The notes below the pieces were generated by a model that made no database searches, was not told the origin of the DNA, and saw nothing but the letters and a program-made list of their open reading frames with translations. Positions 24,913 through 33,807 of a stretch of DNA of 64,000 bases are shown in pieces. Position numbers and translations under genes: made by a program. The number at the start of each line of letters is the position of its first letter. Position 1 is the stretch's first letter. Source of the DNA: Aphanothece sp. CMT-3BRIN-NPC111 (GTDB lineage Bacteria > Cyanobacteriota > Cyanobacteriia > Cyanobacteriales > JAHHGU01); NCBI GenBank assembly GCA_019359765.1, contig JAHHGU010000016.1:34355-98354 (forward strand). The letters are read 5' to 3'.

Positions 24913-25378
24913 CAGCAATCTCCGAATTAGTCCAGGGACGCACATCAAAATCCAAGTTGCCAGTTATACGCACATAGAATAGTTTGTGAAAACCTTCTGC
25001 ATAGGAGGGGCGTACTAGCTTTTTAATAGTTGAGTAAATTGCCACATCCGGCACCCTAGCTTTTCCTGAGCGTTGCAGGTTGCGCTCAAGTGCAGCCGCA
25101 ACGAGCGAGTGAAAGTAATAACCAACAATTTCAGCACCGTATAAGTCACCTATCTGAATCAGTAACGCCCGCTCTTCAACAGTTGGGTTAGTATTATCCA
25201 CAACAACCGAGCGTCCTGCCTGAAATGCTATTTCTATCAGCTGCGCCTGCCTTCTGGCGCGGTTCTTGTTGTTTCGCAACAAATCTTTGCTGACATGCTC
25301 ATGCGTTGCTGGAAAACGGGTGCGGAAGAATGTACTTTTTCCGGAAGCCTGCAAGCCGATGAAGATGACCAGCTCCAT
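24905..25378 (-). CDS. P-loop polynucleotide-kinase-like protein
   Basis: 157 residues. The P-loop GLQASGKST (8-16) is followed by KDLLR, then the segment VVVDNTNPTVEERA, and a lid-like R-N-L-Q-R-S-G-K-A-R-V-P. This order matches the 5'-kinase domain of T4 Pnk and related proteins, which phosphorylate 5'-OH RNA ends. It lies between rtcB (61-bp gap) and thg1 (overlap), supporting an RNA-end-processing role: a 5' phosphate is what 3'-5' polymerases need. The exact substrate is not known. Confidence 0.85.
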   Translation of the reverse strand: MELVIFIGLQASGKSTFFRTRFPATHEHVSKDLLRNNKNRARRQAQLIEIAFQAGRSVVVDNTNPTVEERALLIQIGDLYGAEIVGYYFHSLVAAALERNLQRSGKARVPDVAIYSTIKKLVRPSYAEGFHKLFYVRITGNLDFDVRPWTNSEIADG

Positions 25379-25410
25379 AGCTAATTAAATCAAGTTATTG
25401 AGTTCAGGGC

Positions 25411-25432
25411 TAGGGTGGCAGTGCCCACCCTA
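25411..25432. repeat. Intra-operon palindrome TAGGGTGG...CCACCCTA
   Basis: Perfect 8-bp inverted repeat with a 6-nt loop between rtcB and the kinase gene. There is no T-tract, so it is more likely a dispersed palindrome or an mRNA-processing or stabilising hairpin than a terminator. Confidence 0.5.
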
Positions 25433-25439
25433 ACTAAAT

Positions 25440-27215
25440 TTAACCCTTAACGCAGACAACTTGCTTCAGCGTTGCCACCACCTCTACGAGATCGGATTGC
25501 TGGTTCATCACCTCGTCAATTGGCTTATAAGCACCGGGAATTTCATCTAGTACGCCCCCATCTTTACGGCACTCTACGCCTTTGGTTTGCTCAATCAAAT
25601 CATCCAGCGAGAAGTGGTTCTTTGCCTTATTTCGAGACATCAGACGCCCAGCCCCGTGACTGCAAGAACAATAGCTTTCAGCATTGCCCTTACCTTTGAC
25701 GATGAAGGATTTAGCTCCCATCGAACCGGGGATGATGCCATAGTCTTCATCACGCGCCCGTACTGCGCCCTTGCGGGTAACGTACACATCCTCACCGAAA
25801 TGTACTTCCTTCTCCGCGTAGTTGTGATGGCAATTTACCGACAGTAAAGGCTTAGTGGGCTTACCACCAGCCAGGTGCTTTTCAATAATCCGCATAAAGC
25901 GAACCATCATCACATCCCGATTGAAGCGGGCATAGTTCTGCGCCCATTGTAAATCGCGCCAGTAGGCGTCAAATTCTGGTGTTCCAGAAACAAAGTATGC
26001 CAAATCGCGATCAGGTAGGCGAGTATCTGCCAATTTCGCCAATTCCCTAGCTGTACCAATGTGACATTGAGCCAGCATATTACCGATGTGGCGCGAACCA
26101 GAGTGCAGCATTAACCAGACTTGGTTCTCGCTATCGAGGCAAACTTCTAAGAAATGATTTCCACCTCCGAGAGAACCCATCTGTTTCATCGCCTTGCTTT
26201 CCAAGCGTTGTACTCCTGGATGCAGTTCCTTGAAATGATGCCAACCCTGCCAGTTAAGAGTTGATTTGTCGGTGTTTTTGTTCTCATTAAAGCCAGTTGG
26301 AATTGCCGCTTCAATATCCAGACGAATCTGCTTAAGCTTCCCCTCTAACTGATCGGCAATAAACGGAGTTTTGATAGCCATCATGCCACAGTTGTGAACA
26401 AATACGCCCGCAGTTAGGGCAAAATTGCCGTACTCTGGAACTGTCAGGCAGTATACATCTTGTTTTTCTTGCAAGGGTATAATATCTACGACTTTGTGGT
26501 TATAACCTCCTACCATATTTGCGAGTTGATTATCAGCTAAGTCAAACTTTTTACCCTCAATTACAGCTATTTGCCCCTTGAATGAAGGTATCTGTCCTAG
26601 AAGTTCAGACTCAGCAATAATCGAGTAGGACTTCTGCCATCTAGCCGAATCAGGTTGGTGGATTAAGGTGTACCCATCTCCATCAGTTTGAGAATAGAAA
26701 GGCATGAGTGAAGCGCCGGATTTTAAATCACTGGCTTTCTGGTAGGAACCATCCCTCAACATAAATTGATGGTCTGGGGTACATTTAATTTCTTCACCGT
26801 TATCTAGAACAACCTTCAAGATTTCTGCATGGCGACGAGTTAACTTAGCTGTAGCCTTCGCTGCCATAATTCGCCCCGTCTCTGTGCAGGAGTAGACAAC
26901 AAACTCTTGCTGAGTGTTGGCTAGTTCTCTCAATGGATACGACTTACCATCTGCCAGAGGCACCAGCGTATCGCCTGTAAAACAACCAATATCCACCCCC
27001 ACAGCGGCTGGCATGACGGCATCTTTGGTGGCAACCACAGAACCGACTAGGGCACCTTTGCCTAAGTGAACGTCTGGCATTAGCGCTACGTGCTTAAAGA
27101 CAAATGGCAGAGATGCTACATTCTTTGCCATCTTGGTTTCCTCAGCGCCGAGGGGGTGATTAGCCCAGGATAGTACCGGCGCTGGGGTAGTAATTTGTAG
27201 CTTTTCGTAAGGCAT
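25440..27215 (-). CDS. rtcB: RtcB RNA ligase precursor with an intein
   Basis: 591 residues, of which 393 are RtcB and 198 an in-frame intein. Extein motifs: PDVHLGKGALVGSV, AVGVDIG|CGMMAIKTPF (split by the intein), GSLGGGNHFLEV, LHSGSRHIG, VNCHHNYAE and CSCSHGAGRLMSR, where the His is guanylylated. RtcB joins 3'-phosphate or 2',3'-cyclic phosphate ends to 5'-OH ends with GTP and Mn2+. It is the first gene of an rtcB-kinase-thg1 operon. ATG 27215 has AGGAAG upstream. No archease gene is adjacent. Confidence 0.95.
   Translation of the reverse strand: MPYEKLQITTPAPVLSWANHPLGAEETKMAKNVASLPFVFKHVALMPDVHLGKGALVGSVVATKDAVMPAAVGVDIGCFTGDTLVPLADGKSYPLRELANTQQEFVVYSCTETGRIMAAKATAKLTRRHAEILKVVLDNGEEIKCTPDHQFMLRDGSYQKASDLKSGASLMPFYSQTDGDGYTLIHQPDSARWQKSYSIIAESELLGQIPSFKGQIAVIEGKKFDLADNQLANMVGGYNHKVVDIIPLQEKQDVYCLTVPEYGNFALTAGVFVHNCGMMAIKTPFIADQLEGKLKQIRLDIEAAIPTGFNENKNTDKSTLNWQGWHHFKELHPGVQRLESKAMKQMGSLGGGNHFLEVCLDSENQVWLMLHSGSRHIGNMLAQCHIGTARELAKLADTRLPDRDLAYFVSGTPEFDAYWRDLQWAQNYARFNRDVMMVRFMRIIEKHLAGGKPTKPLLSVNCHHNYAEKEVHFGEDVYVTRKGAVRARDEDYGIIPGSMGAKSFIVKGKGNAESYCSCSHGAGRLMSRNKAKNHFSLDDLIEQTKGVECRKDGGVLDEIPGAYKPIDEVMNQQSDLVEVVATLKQVVCVKG
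26391..26984 (-). mobile_element. Mini-intein inserted at the RtcB catalytic cysteine
   Basis: Intein of 198 residues (precursor residues 78-275). Block A is CFTGDTLVPL, block B CTPDHQFML, block F VVDIIPLQEKQDVYCLTV and block G VFVHN followed by Cys+1. The middle is too short for a full LAGLIDADG homing endonuclease. After splicing the +1 Cys becomes residue 78, the metal-binding Cys of the DIGCGM motif, so the ligase should be inactive until splicing. Confidence 0.93.
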
Positions 27216-27246
27216 ATACGTTTGCTTCCTGAATAGCTGTGATGCT

Positions 27247-27267
27247 ATTATACTACTTATGTACTAC
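27247..27267 (-). promoter_or_regulatory. rtcB promoter region: -10 box with direct repeats
   Basis: On the minus strand a TATAAT box (27247-27252) lies ~32 nt upstream of the rtcB ATG. GTAGTA occurs twice, 11 bp apart (27251-27256 and 27262-27267), one helical turn. No good -35 box is present, suggesting activator dependence. No sigma-54 promoter or RtcR gene is visible. Confidence 0.5.
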
Positions 27268-27439
27268 AAGCGCTACTGGTTACAGTATTGCCTGGTGAAA
27301 AACACTAGGGATGATTTCTCAGGGAAATAATATTAAAATTTGTAAAGAAGGGAAGGCATATGTAAAGCCCTGAAGTGCGATACAAGAAAAGCGCCACACT
27401 TGGCGAATCGTGCAATTGACTGAAGCGAGGTAGACTCTT

Positions 27440-28342
27440 ATGGCAGTTCGTAAAGACACACTCTGGGAACGTTTCTTATCCCCTGTTTTTCGCCTATTTA
27501 TTGATGAAGAGGGGCTGCGGCGGTTCTATGAGAGCGTTGATTGGTCCAAGGAGAGCGATCGCTTCCGAGACCCCCATCTCACCTATTCCTCTTACTACAG
27601 TAGTCAGAACTTCCACGGCATCGAGAACGGATATTTAAACCCTGGCGCTGCGGTTTCTTACGATCCGATTACCCAATACGCCCTCCCTCCCAACGAAACA
27701 TGGGTACGCCAAAGCTTAATTGATGCCATCGGTGGTCAGCCGCGACGGATACTTGACTTAGGGTGTGGCACAGGTTCCACTACGCTGATGTTGAAGCAAG
27801 CTTTCCCCCAAGCGGAAGTAATTGGTTTGGACTTGTCGCCTTATATGCTATTTATGGCTGACCACAAAGCTAATAAAGCTGGGTTAAATATCCAGTGGTG
27901 TCATGCTCATGCGGAACAAGCTAACTTCCCGGATGCCTCTTTTGACTTAGTAACAGCTTCGTTGTTGTTTCACGAAACGCCGCCCACTGTATCAGAATCA
28001 ATTTTACGGGAAAGCTTCCGGCTGTTGAAGGCTGGCGGAGAAGTTTTGATTCTAGATGGTCGTCAGAAAACTATTCGACAGCTAAATTGGCTCACTGATA
28101 TTTTTGAAGAGCCGTATATAGAAGATTACGCTGCTGGTAGTGTCGATGCCTGGATGGGGGCGGCAGGATTTGAAGCCGTGCAGACTCAGGATGTCTTGTT
28201 GTTGCATCAGGTAACTCGCGGGGTCAAACCGATTCCAGTTCAAGAATCATCCTTCTCTGGGTCATCTGTACAGCGCCAAGCCGCTACTGGTAGCACACTA
28301 AACGGCGATGATTTAGAGGGCTTCCCCGCCCCAGCTTTCTAA
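27440..28342 (+). CDS. Class I SAM-dependent methyltransferase
   Basis: 300 residues. SAM motif I is RILDLGCGTGSTTLML (~109-124), motif II VIGLDLSPYML and a later GGEVLILDG. The N-terminal ~90 residues (FLSPVFRLFIDEEGLRRFYESVDW) are specific to this subfamily. The methyl acceptor cannot be named. ATG 27440 follows GCGAGG. It is divergent from rtcB, with ~224 bp between. Confidence 0.85.
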   Translation: MAVRKDTLWERFLSPVFRLFIDEEGLRRFYESVDWSKESDRFRDPHLTYSSYYSSQNFHGIENGYLNPGAAVSYDPITQYALPPNETWVRQSLIDAIGGQPRRILDLGCGTGSTTLMLKQAFPQAEVIGLDLSPYMLFMADHKANKAGLNIQWCHAHAEQANFPDASFDLVTASLLFHETPPTVSESILRESFRLLKAGGEVLILDGRQKTIRQLNWLTDIFEEPYIEDYAAGSVDAWMGAAGFEAVQTQDVLLLHQVTRGVKPIPVQESSFSGSSVQRQAATGSTLNGDDLEGFPAPAF

Positions 28343-28355
28343 CACATAGACATGA

Positions 28356-28470
28356 GTAAATAATTCGTAATTCGTAGTTCGTAATTCGTAATTAATGAAA
28401 GTGAGGTTTTTTGCCCCGTTCTTTGAGTTATGATGTCAATCCAAAATCCAAAATCCAAAATCCAAAATTG
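28356..28470 (+). repeat. Two short-tandem-repeat tracts
   Basis: AATTCGT/AGTTCGT heptamers at about 28360-28395 are the reverse complement of the unit at 6500-6540. An ATCCAAA heptamer is repeated about four times at 28438-28467, ending next to the HAD start codon. Confidence 0.75.
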
Positions 28471-28471
28471 A

Positions 28472-29200
28472 ATGGCTCTCAAGGCGGTTTTGTTTGATTT
28501 TAATGGTGTCATTATCAACGATGAGCCAATCCATCGGCAGCTGATTGACCAGATTCTGATTGAGGAAAATCTGCGCCCTAAACCGGAGGAATACCGGAAA
28601 ATTTGTCTGGGAAGGAGCGATCGCGCCTGTCTCACAGATATTCTTAACGGTAGGGGTCGATTTGTAAGTGAAGCCTACTTAACCGAGCTGATAGCCCGCA
28701 AGGCAGAAGCCTACCAGGGTCAGATCGAAACACTCAAAAAATTACCCATTTATCCAGGGCTAGAGGATTTGATTTTTAAGTTGCGGGTGTCCAAGCTAAA
28801 AATGGGCGTTGTAACTGGTGCCCTTCGTTGTGAGGCGGAACTGGTGTTAAATCGTACCGATCTAGCAAAGCATTTTGATGTTATTGTTGCCGGTGACGAC
28901 TTTACATCTAGTAAACCAGAGCCGGATGGATACTTGTTGGCAGTAGAACGTTTGAACGAGCTGCATCCTGAACTGGATCTCCAAGCGTCTGAGTGTCTGG
29001 CAATAGAAGATACCCCAGCGGGGATTCAAGCGGCGAAGCGAGCGGGTATGCAGGTGGTTGGGGTGGCGAATACTTACCCCTTCCATATGCTCCAGCGTCA
29101 GGCAAACTGGACGGTGGATTATCTTTCTGATTTAGAAGTAGAGCGGGTGCAGCAAATTTATTCCCAGAGAGCACTACAGCCAACTGTCGATGAGTGTTAA
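28472..29200 (+). CDS. HAD-superfamily phosphatase (beta-phosphoglucomutase-like)
   Basis: 242 residues. Motif I is LFDFNGVIINDEP: the nucleophile Asp is present but the second Asp, the usual general acid/base, is Asn. Motif II lies in GVVTGA, the Lys motif in TSSKPEPDGYL and the acidic motif in AIEDTPAGIQAAKRAGM. The cap domain lies between ~20 and 90. The Asn could change chemistry or substrate range. ATG 28472 is right after tandem repeats, with no clear Shine-Dalgarno. Confidence 0.86.
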   Translation: MALKAVLFDFNGVIINDEPIHRQLIDQILIEENLRPKPEEYRKICLGRSDRACLTDILNGRGRFVSEAYLTELIARKAEAYQGQIETLKKLPIYPGLEDLIFKLRVSKLKMGVVTGALRCEAELVLNRTDLAKHFDVIVAGDDFTSSKPEPDGYLLAVERLNELHPELDLQASECLAIEDTPAGIQAAKRAGMQVVGVANTYPFHMLQRQANWTVDYLSDLEVERVQQIYSQRALQPTVDEC

Positions 29201-29271
29201 AATAGTCAATGGCAATAAGCCGATTTTAGATTAGCTATTTTATCTAAAATAGTTGCATCCAAAATAAATCA

Positions 29272-29344
29272 GGGGAATTAGCTCAGTTGGTAGAGTGCTG
29301 CGATCGCACCGCAGAGGTCACGAGTTCGAATCTCGTATTCTCCA
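29272..29344 (+). tRNA. tRNA-Ala (anticodon CGC)
   Basis: 73 nt. The acceptor stem GGGGAAT/ATTCTCC includes the G3:U70 pair that marks tRNA-Ala, and the discriminator is A. The D-stem is GCTC/GAGT, the anticodon arm CTGCG-ATCGCAC-CGCAG with CGC at positions 34-36, and the T-loop TTCGAAT. CCA is not encoded. A HIP1 octamer (GCGATCGC) lies in the anticodon arm. Confidence 0.95.
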
Positions 29345-29413
29345 TAATCCCGTATCGATTAACACATTATTTGTTTTATTAACAAATAATCGAATAGTTT
29401 AATTTTTTATCGG

Positions 29414-29953
29414 CTACTTTGGTGCTTTATGCCAACCATTTGCGATCGCTTCTGATTCTGTACAAAACCATTTTTCCCCGTGTCTAGGATCAATTACTGT
29501 TGAGTCATAATCCTCTGCTCCTGGAAGGTGGTAAACCTTGTTTCGAGTTTCGATAGAGATGTTGCCTTTGATTTTGCATCCTGGCTTTGTCACCAATGTA
29601 ATTAGAGAGGGATAACGGCTAACGCTAAATTGCATGGCAAAAATCACAATTACAGCCGTAACACCAGTACCTATTACCATTTGAAACAAGCTGTGTTTTT
29701 TTGCCTTTGGCTTGTATGCCAAATGTAGAGGTGCAATACCTTGAATTGAGGCATTGGAGGCACGCAATTTTCCATCTGCCTCCATTGTTAGTTCGTAGAG
29801 AATTGTATCTTCTACTTTTGGACGACGACCTGACTTTTCGAGCGCACTGATATGCAGGAAAACTTGTTTACTTCCATCACTTGGTTGTATAAAACCGAAA
29901 CCCCGATCATCGTTCCATTTGGTAAGGTTACCTTTACGCAGAACAGGTTTCAT
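29414..29953 (-). CDS. Cold-shock-domain protein with membrane helix and C-terminal GNIS-type domain
   Basis: 179 residues in three parts. Residues 5-70 are a cold-shock domain (GNLTKWNDDRGFGFIQP, VFLHISAL). One hydrophobic segment follows at ~90-110 (FQMVIGTGVTAVIVIFAMQF). The C-terminal ~55 residues (CKIKGNISIETRNKVYHLPG, then YDSTVIDPRHGEKWFCTESEA) match a small domain found attached to nucleases and exported proteins. The arrangement suggests an RNA-binding head held at the membrane. The cellular role is unknown. Confidence 0.82.
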   Translation of the reverse strand: MKPVLRKGNLTKWNDDRGFGFIQPSDGSKQVFLHISALEKSGRRPKVEDTILYELTMEADGKLRASNASIQGIAPLHLAYKPKAKKHSLFQMVIGTGVTAVIVIFAMQFSVSRYPSLITLVTKPGCKIKGNISIETRNKVYHLPGAEDYDSTVIDPRHGEKWFCTESEAIANGWHKAPK

Positions 29954-30093
29954 ACAAAAGCCTCATTGTGTATGTCCGTTTATTAGTTTTCCTGCAATAG
30001 GACAAAGTGATAACACCAAGTTCAGTGAGCAGATTATTTTATCTCCATTTTGGCTGATCAGAAACGCTGTTCATCCAGAGGGTGAAAGGAGCG

Positions 30094-31086
<993 letters not shown>

Positions 31087-31201
31087 CTATTTCTAGGATC
31101 TCATGTCCCTGAGCCATCGGCTCTTATTTATGTGACCCATACATCAGGGATGCTGTAAGAGTATCTATTGCTTTCGCGGAACAAAAGTGCTGTAAACTGT
31201 G

Positions 31202-33451
31202 CTACTTCCGGTTAAACTTCGCTTTGAGATCCTTAAGGGTGGGTGGTTCCATAGATTTATTGCTAGTTTGTTTCTCGGCGCGATCGCTATTTGTGGAGTC
31301 TTGCGCTTTCATTGACAGGCTGATGCGCTTCAATTTCTCATTAACTTCTAGCACGCGAACTTTTACAACCTGCCCCACTTTGACAATTTTCTGGGGATCG
31401 TCAACGAAACGGTCAGATAATTGGGAAATATGCACCAAACCATCCTGATGCACGCCGATATCGACGAATGCCCCAAAGTTGGCGACATTTGTGACGATAC
31501 CTTCTAATTCCATGCCCACGTTAAGATCCCTGATTTCCTTAATGCCCTCTTTGAAGGTGGCATACTTAAACTCGGCGCGGGGATCTCTTCCTGGCTTTTC
31601 CAATTCACTGATAATATCCCGCAGCGTTGGCTCCCCGACTGTATCAGTAACGTATTTCTTTAAATTTATCGTCTTGACTTTTGCTGATATTTGTGTTATT
31701 TGCTCTAAGGGCACATTTAAGTCAGATGCGATCGCCTCCACGACAAAATAACTCTCAGGATGCACTGCTGTATTGTCTAAAGGGTTTTTACCACCGCGAA
31801 TGCGAAGAAAACCAGCCGCCTGTTCAAACGCCTTTGGGCCTAATTTCGGCACCTTAAGCAGTTGTCGGCGGTTTTTAAATGCACCATGCTCGTTACGATA
31901 AGTGACAATATTTTTAGCAACAGTCGGCGTCATACCAGAAACAAAAGTCAGCAGTTCCTTAGATGCGGTGTTCAGATCTACTCCCACATAGTTAACGCAG
32001 CTTTCTACCGTTTCATCGAGGTTTTTCTTCAATAACTTTTGATCAACATCGTGCTGGTACTGTCCAACACCAATAGACTTGGGATCGATTTTGACAAGTT
32101 CAGCTAAGGGATCTTGCAAGCGGCGACCGATGCTAATCGCTCCGCGAACGGTAATATCAAGATCGGGAAATTCTGCGATCGCCACATCAGAAGCTGAGTA
32201 AATAGATGCGCCCGACTCATTCACGATCACTTTAATCGGTTTGCGTTCCATTGTTTTGAGAACTTCAGAGACAAACTCCTCTGTCTCGCGGGAAGCTGTA
32301 CCGTTGCCAATCGCTATGAGTTGAATATCATGCTTTTCAATCAGCTTCTTGATAGTTTTAGCAGCTTCAGCACGCTGTGCGGCAGCTTGGTGAGGAAACA
32401 CTGCCTGATATTCCAAGAATTTTGCTGTCTCTGAAAGGACGGCAACTTTACAGCCAGTGCGAAATCCAGGATCTATTGCTAATGTGGGCTTCATTCCCGC
32501 AGGCGGAGACAGCAGCAACTCGCGGAGATTACTTTCAAATGTCTTAATTGACTCAATATCGGCATAGGCTTTTCTTTCAGCACGAACTTCACTAACCAGG
32601 GAAGTTTTCATCAGGCGGTTGAAGGCATCTTTCAGCATTACCCGGTAAAATTCCCGAATTGCTGGAGTTTTTGTGTGAATTTCTTCTGACTCTAGGTAAG
32701 ACATTACAACTAAGTCATCAAAGGAGAGTTCTAAGTCTAAAACTTTCTCTGTTTCACCTCGAAATAATGCCAACATATTGTGCGGCGGAATATTTTTTAC
32801 CGGGGTGCGGTAATTGCGGTACATCTCAAATTTGGTGCTGCCTTCGGGATATTCATCTTTAATCCGGGAGACGAATATTCCTTCATTCATGAGATAGTCT
32901 CGCAGGTGCGATCGCAACTCTGCTTTTTCTGACACACCTTCAGCTAAGATATCCGCAGCACCTTTAAGAGCATCTTCTACAGTTTTGACTGCTTTCTCTT
33001 CAGAAATATACTTTGCCGCCTCCTCCTCCAGCGATGCAGGTTTAGCATTGGCACGGTTTAGGGACTTGATAAATTCTGCCAAAGGTTCTAAGCCTTTTTC
33101 TCTGGCAATGGTGGCGCGGGTGCGTCGCTTCGCTCTGTAAGGTAGATAAAGGTCTTCAAGTTCGTTTTTCTGTAAGCAGGATTCAATTTTTGCTTTCAGA
33201 TCGTCGGTAAGTTTACCCAGAGATGCGATCGCATCTAGAATCGTCGCCTTTCTTTCTTCGAGTTCAGTCAGATAAGTATATCTATCAGATAAGTCCCGCA
33301 GCTGGATTTCATTCATCTCTCCAGTGCGCTCTTTGCGGTAACGTGCAATAAAGGGAATTGTTGCCCCCTCAGCAAAAAGTTCCAGGGCGTTCTTAATTTG
33401 AAAGGGTTGGAGTGAAAGTTCTTCAGCCAGTAGTTGAGTAATATTTAGCAT
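31202..33451 (-). CDS. tex: Tex-family RNA-binding protein with S1 domain
   Basis: 749 residues, the usual length. The Tex N-terminal helical region (ALELFAEGATIPFIARYRKERTGEMNE) leads to the YqgF/RNase H-like domain (LAIDPGFRTGCKVAVL), the helix-hairpin-helix region (CVNYVGVDLNTASKELL, then VAKNIVTYR) and a C-terminal S1 domain (GMELEGIVTNVANFGAFVDIGVHQDGLVHISQLSD). Tex binds nucleic acid during transcription and translation. It is a single gene. Confidence 0.95.
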   Translation of the reverse strand: MLNITQLLAEELSLQPFQIKNALELFAEGATIPFIARYRKERTGEMNEIQLRDLSDRYTYLTELEERKATILDAIASLGKLTDDLKAKIESCLQKNELEDLYLPYRAKRRTRATIAREKGLEPLAEFIKSLNRANAKPASLEEEAAKYISEEKAVKTVEDALKGAADILAEGVSEKAELRSHLRDYLMNEGIFVSRIKDEYPEGSTKFEMYRNYRTPVKNIPPHNMLALFRGETEKVLDLELSFDDLVVMSYLESEEIHTKTPAIREFYRVMLKDAFNRLMKTSLVSEVRAERKAYADIESIKTFESNLRELLLSPPAGMKPTLAIDPGFRTGCKVAVLSETAKFLEYQAVFPHQAAAQRAEAAKTIKKLIEKHDIQLIAIGNGTASRETEEFVSEVLKTMERKPIKVIVNESGASIYSASDVAIAEFPDLDITVRGAISIGRRLQDPLAELVKIDPKSIGVGQYQHDVDQKLLKKNLDETVESCVNYVGVDLNTASKELLTFVSGMTPTVAKNIVTYRNEHGAFKNRRQLLKVPKLGPKAFEQAAGFLRIRGGKNPLDNTAVHPESYFVVEAIASDLNVPLEQITQISAKVKTINLKKYVTDTVGEPTLRDIISELEKPGRDPRAEFKYATFKEGIKEIRDLNVGMELEGIVTNVANFGAFVDIGVHQDGLVHISQLSDRFVDDPQKIVKVGQVVKVRVLEVNEKLKRISLSMKAQDSTNSDRAEKQTSNKSMEPPTLKDLKAKFNRK

Positions 33452-33807
33452 CGGTACGGTGTTACTAATTATTTGTAGGATGGGTAGAGCGCTACTGGTT
33501 ACCCATCAAATTTTTTACCTGGTTGGGTTTCGTTATGTGGAAGGTTACGCGATCGTTACTGAATGCCCAACATACATGATAAGTCGCCCGCGCCCTAAAG
33601 CCGTCCGCACCCTAAAGGGTGGGGCTACACTTACTAAGCCTGCCTACGCAGGCTGAAGAATCCTTGATTTGCTCTTAGTCCGCGCAGGCGGACTTGGTTT
33701 GTCTAGCCCCAGGCTTTAGCCTGTGGGCGGCTGGTGCTTTGAACAACAACACCAAAATCGCAGCCTAAAGGCTAAACTATCAGACAAAGCCGCTATCAGC
33801 CATCCCT
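33452..33807 (+). repeat. Intergenic region made of dispersed palindromes
   Basis: Rich in short palindromes typical of cyanobacterial repeats: GCCTGCCTACGCAGGC (~33640), AGTCCGCGCAGGCGGACT (~33679), AGGCTTTAGCCT (~33710) and GCCTAAAGGC (~33763). No ORF is supported here. Confidence 0.6.

Noticed and set aside
33590..33780. CRISPR-like array of short palindromes
   Set aside because: The units are different palindromes at irregular spacing with no constant repeat or unique spacers.
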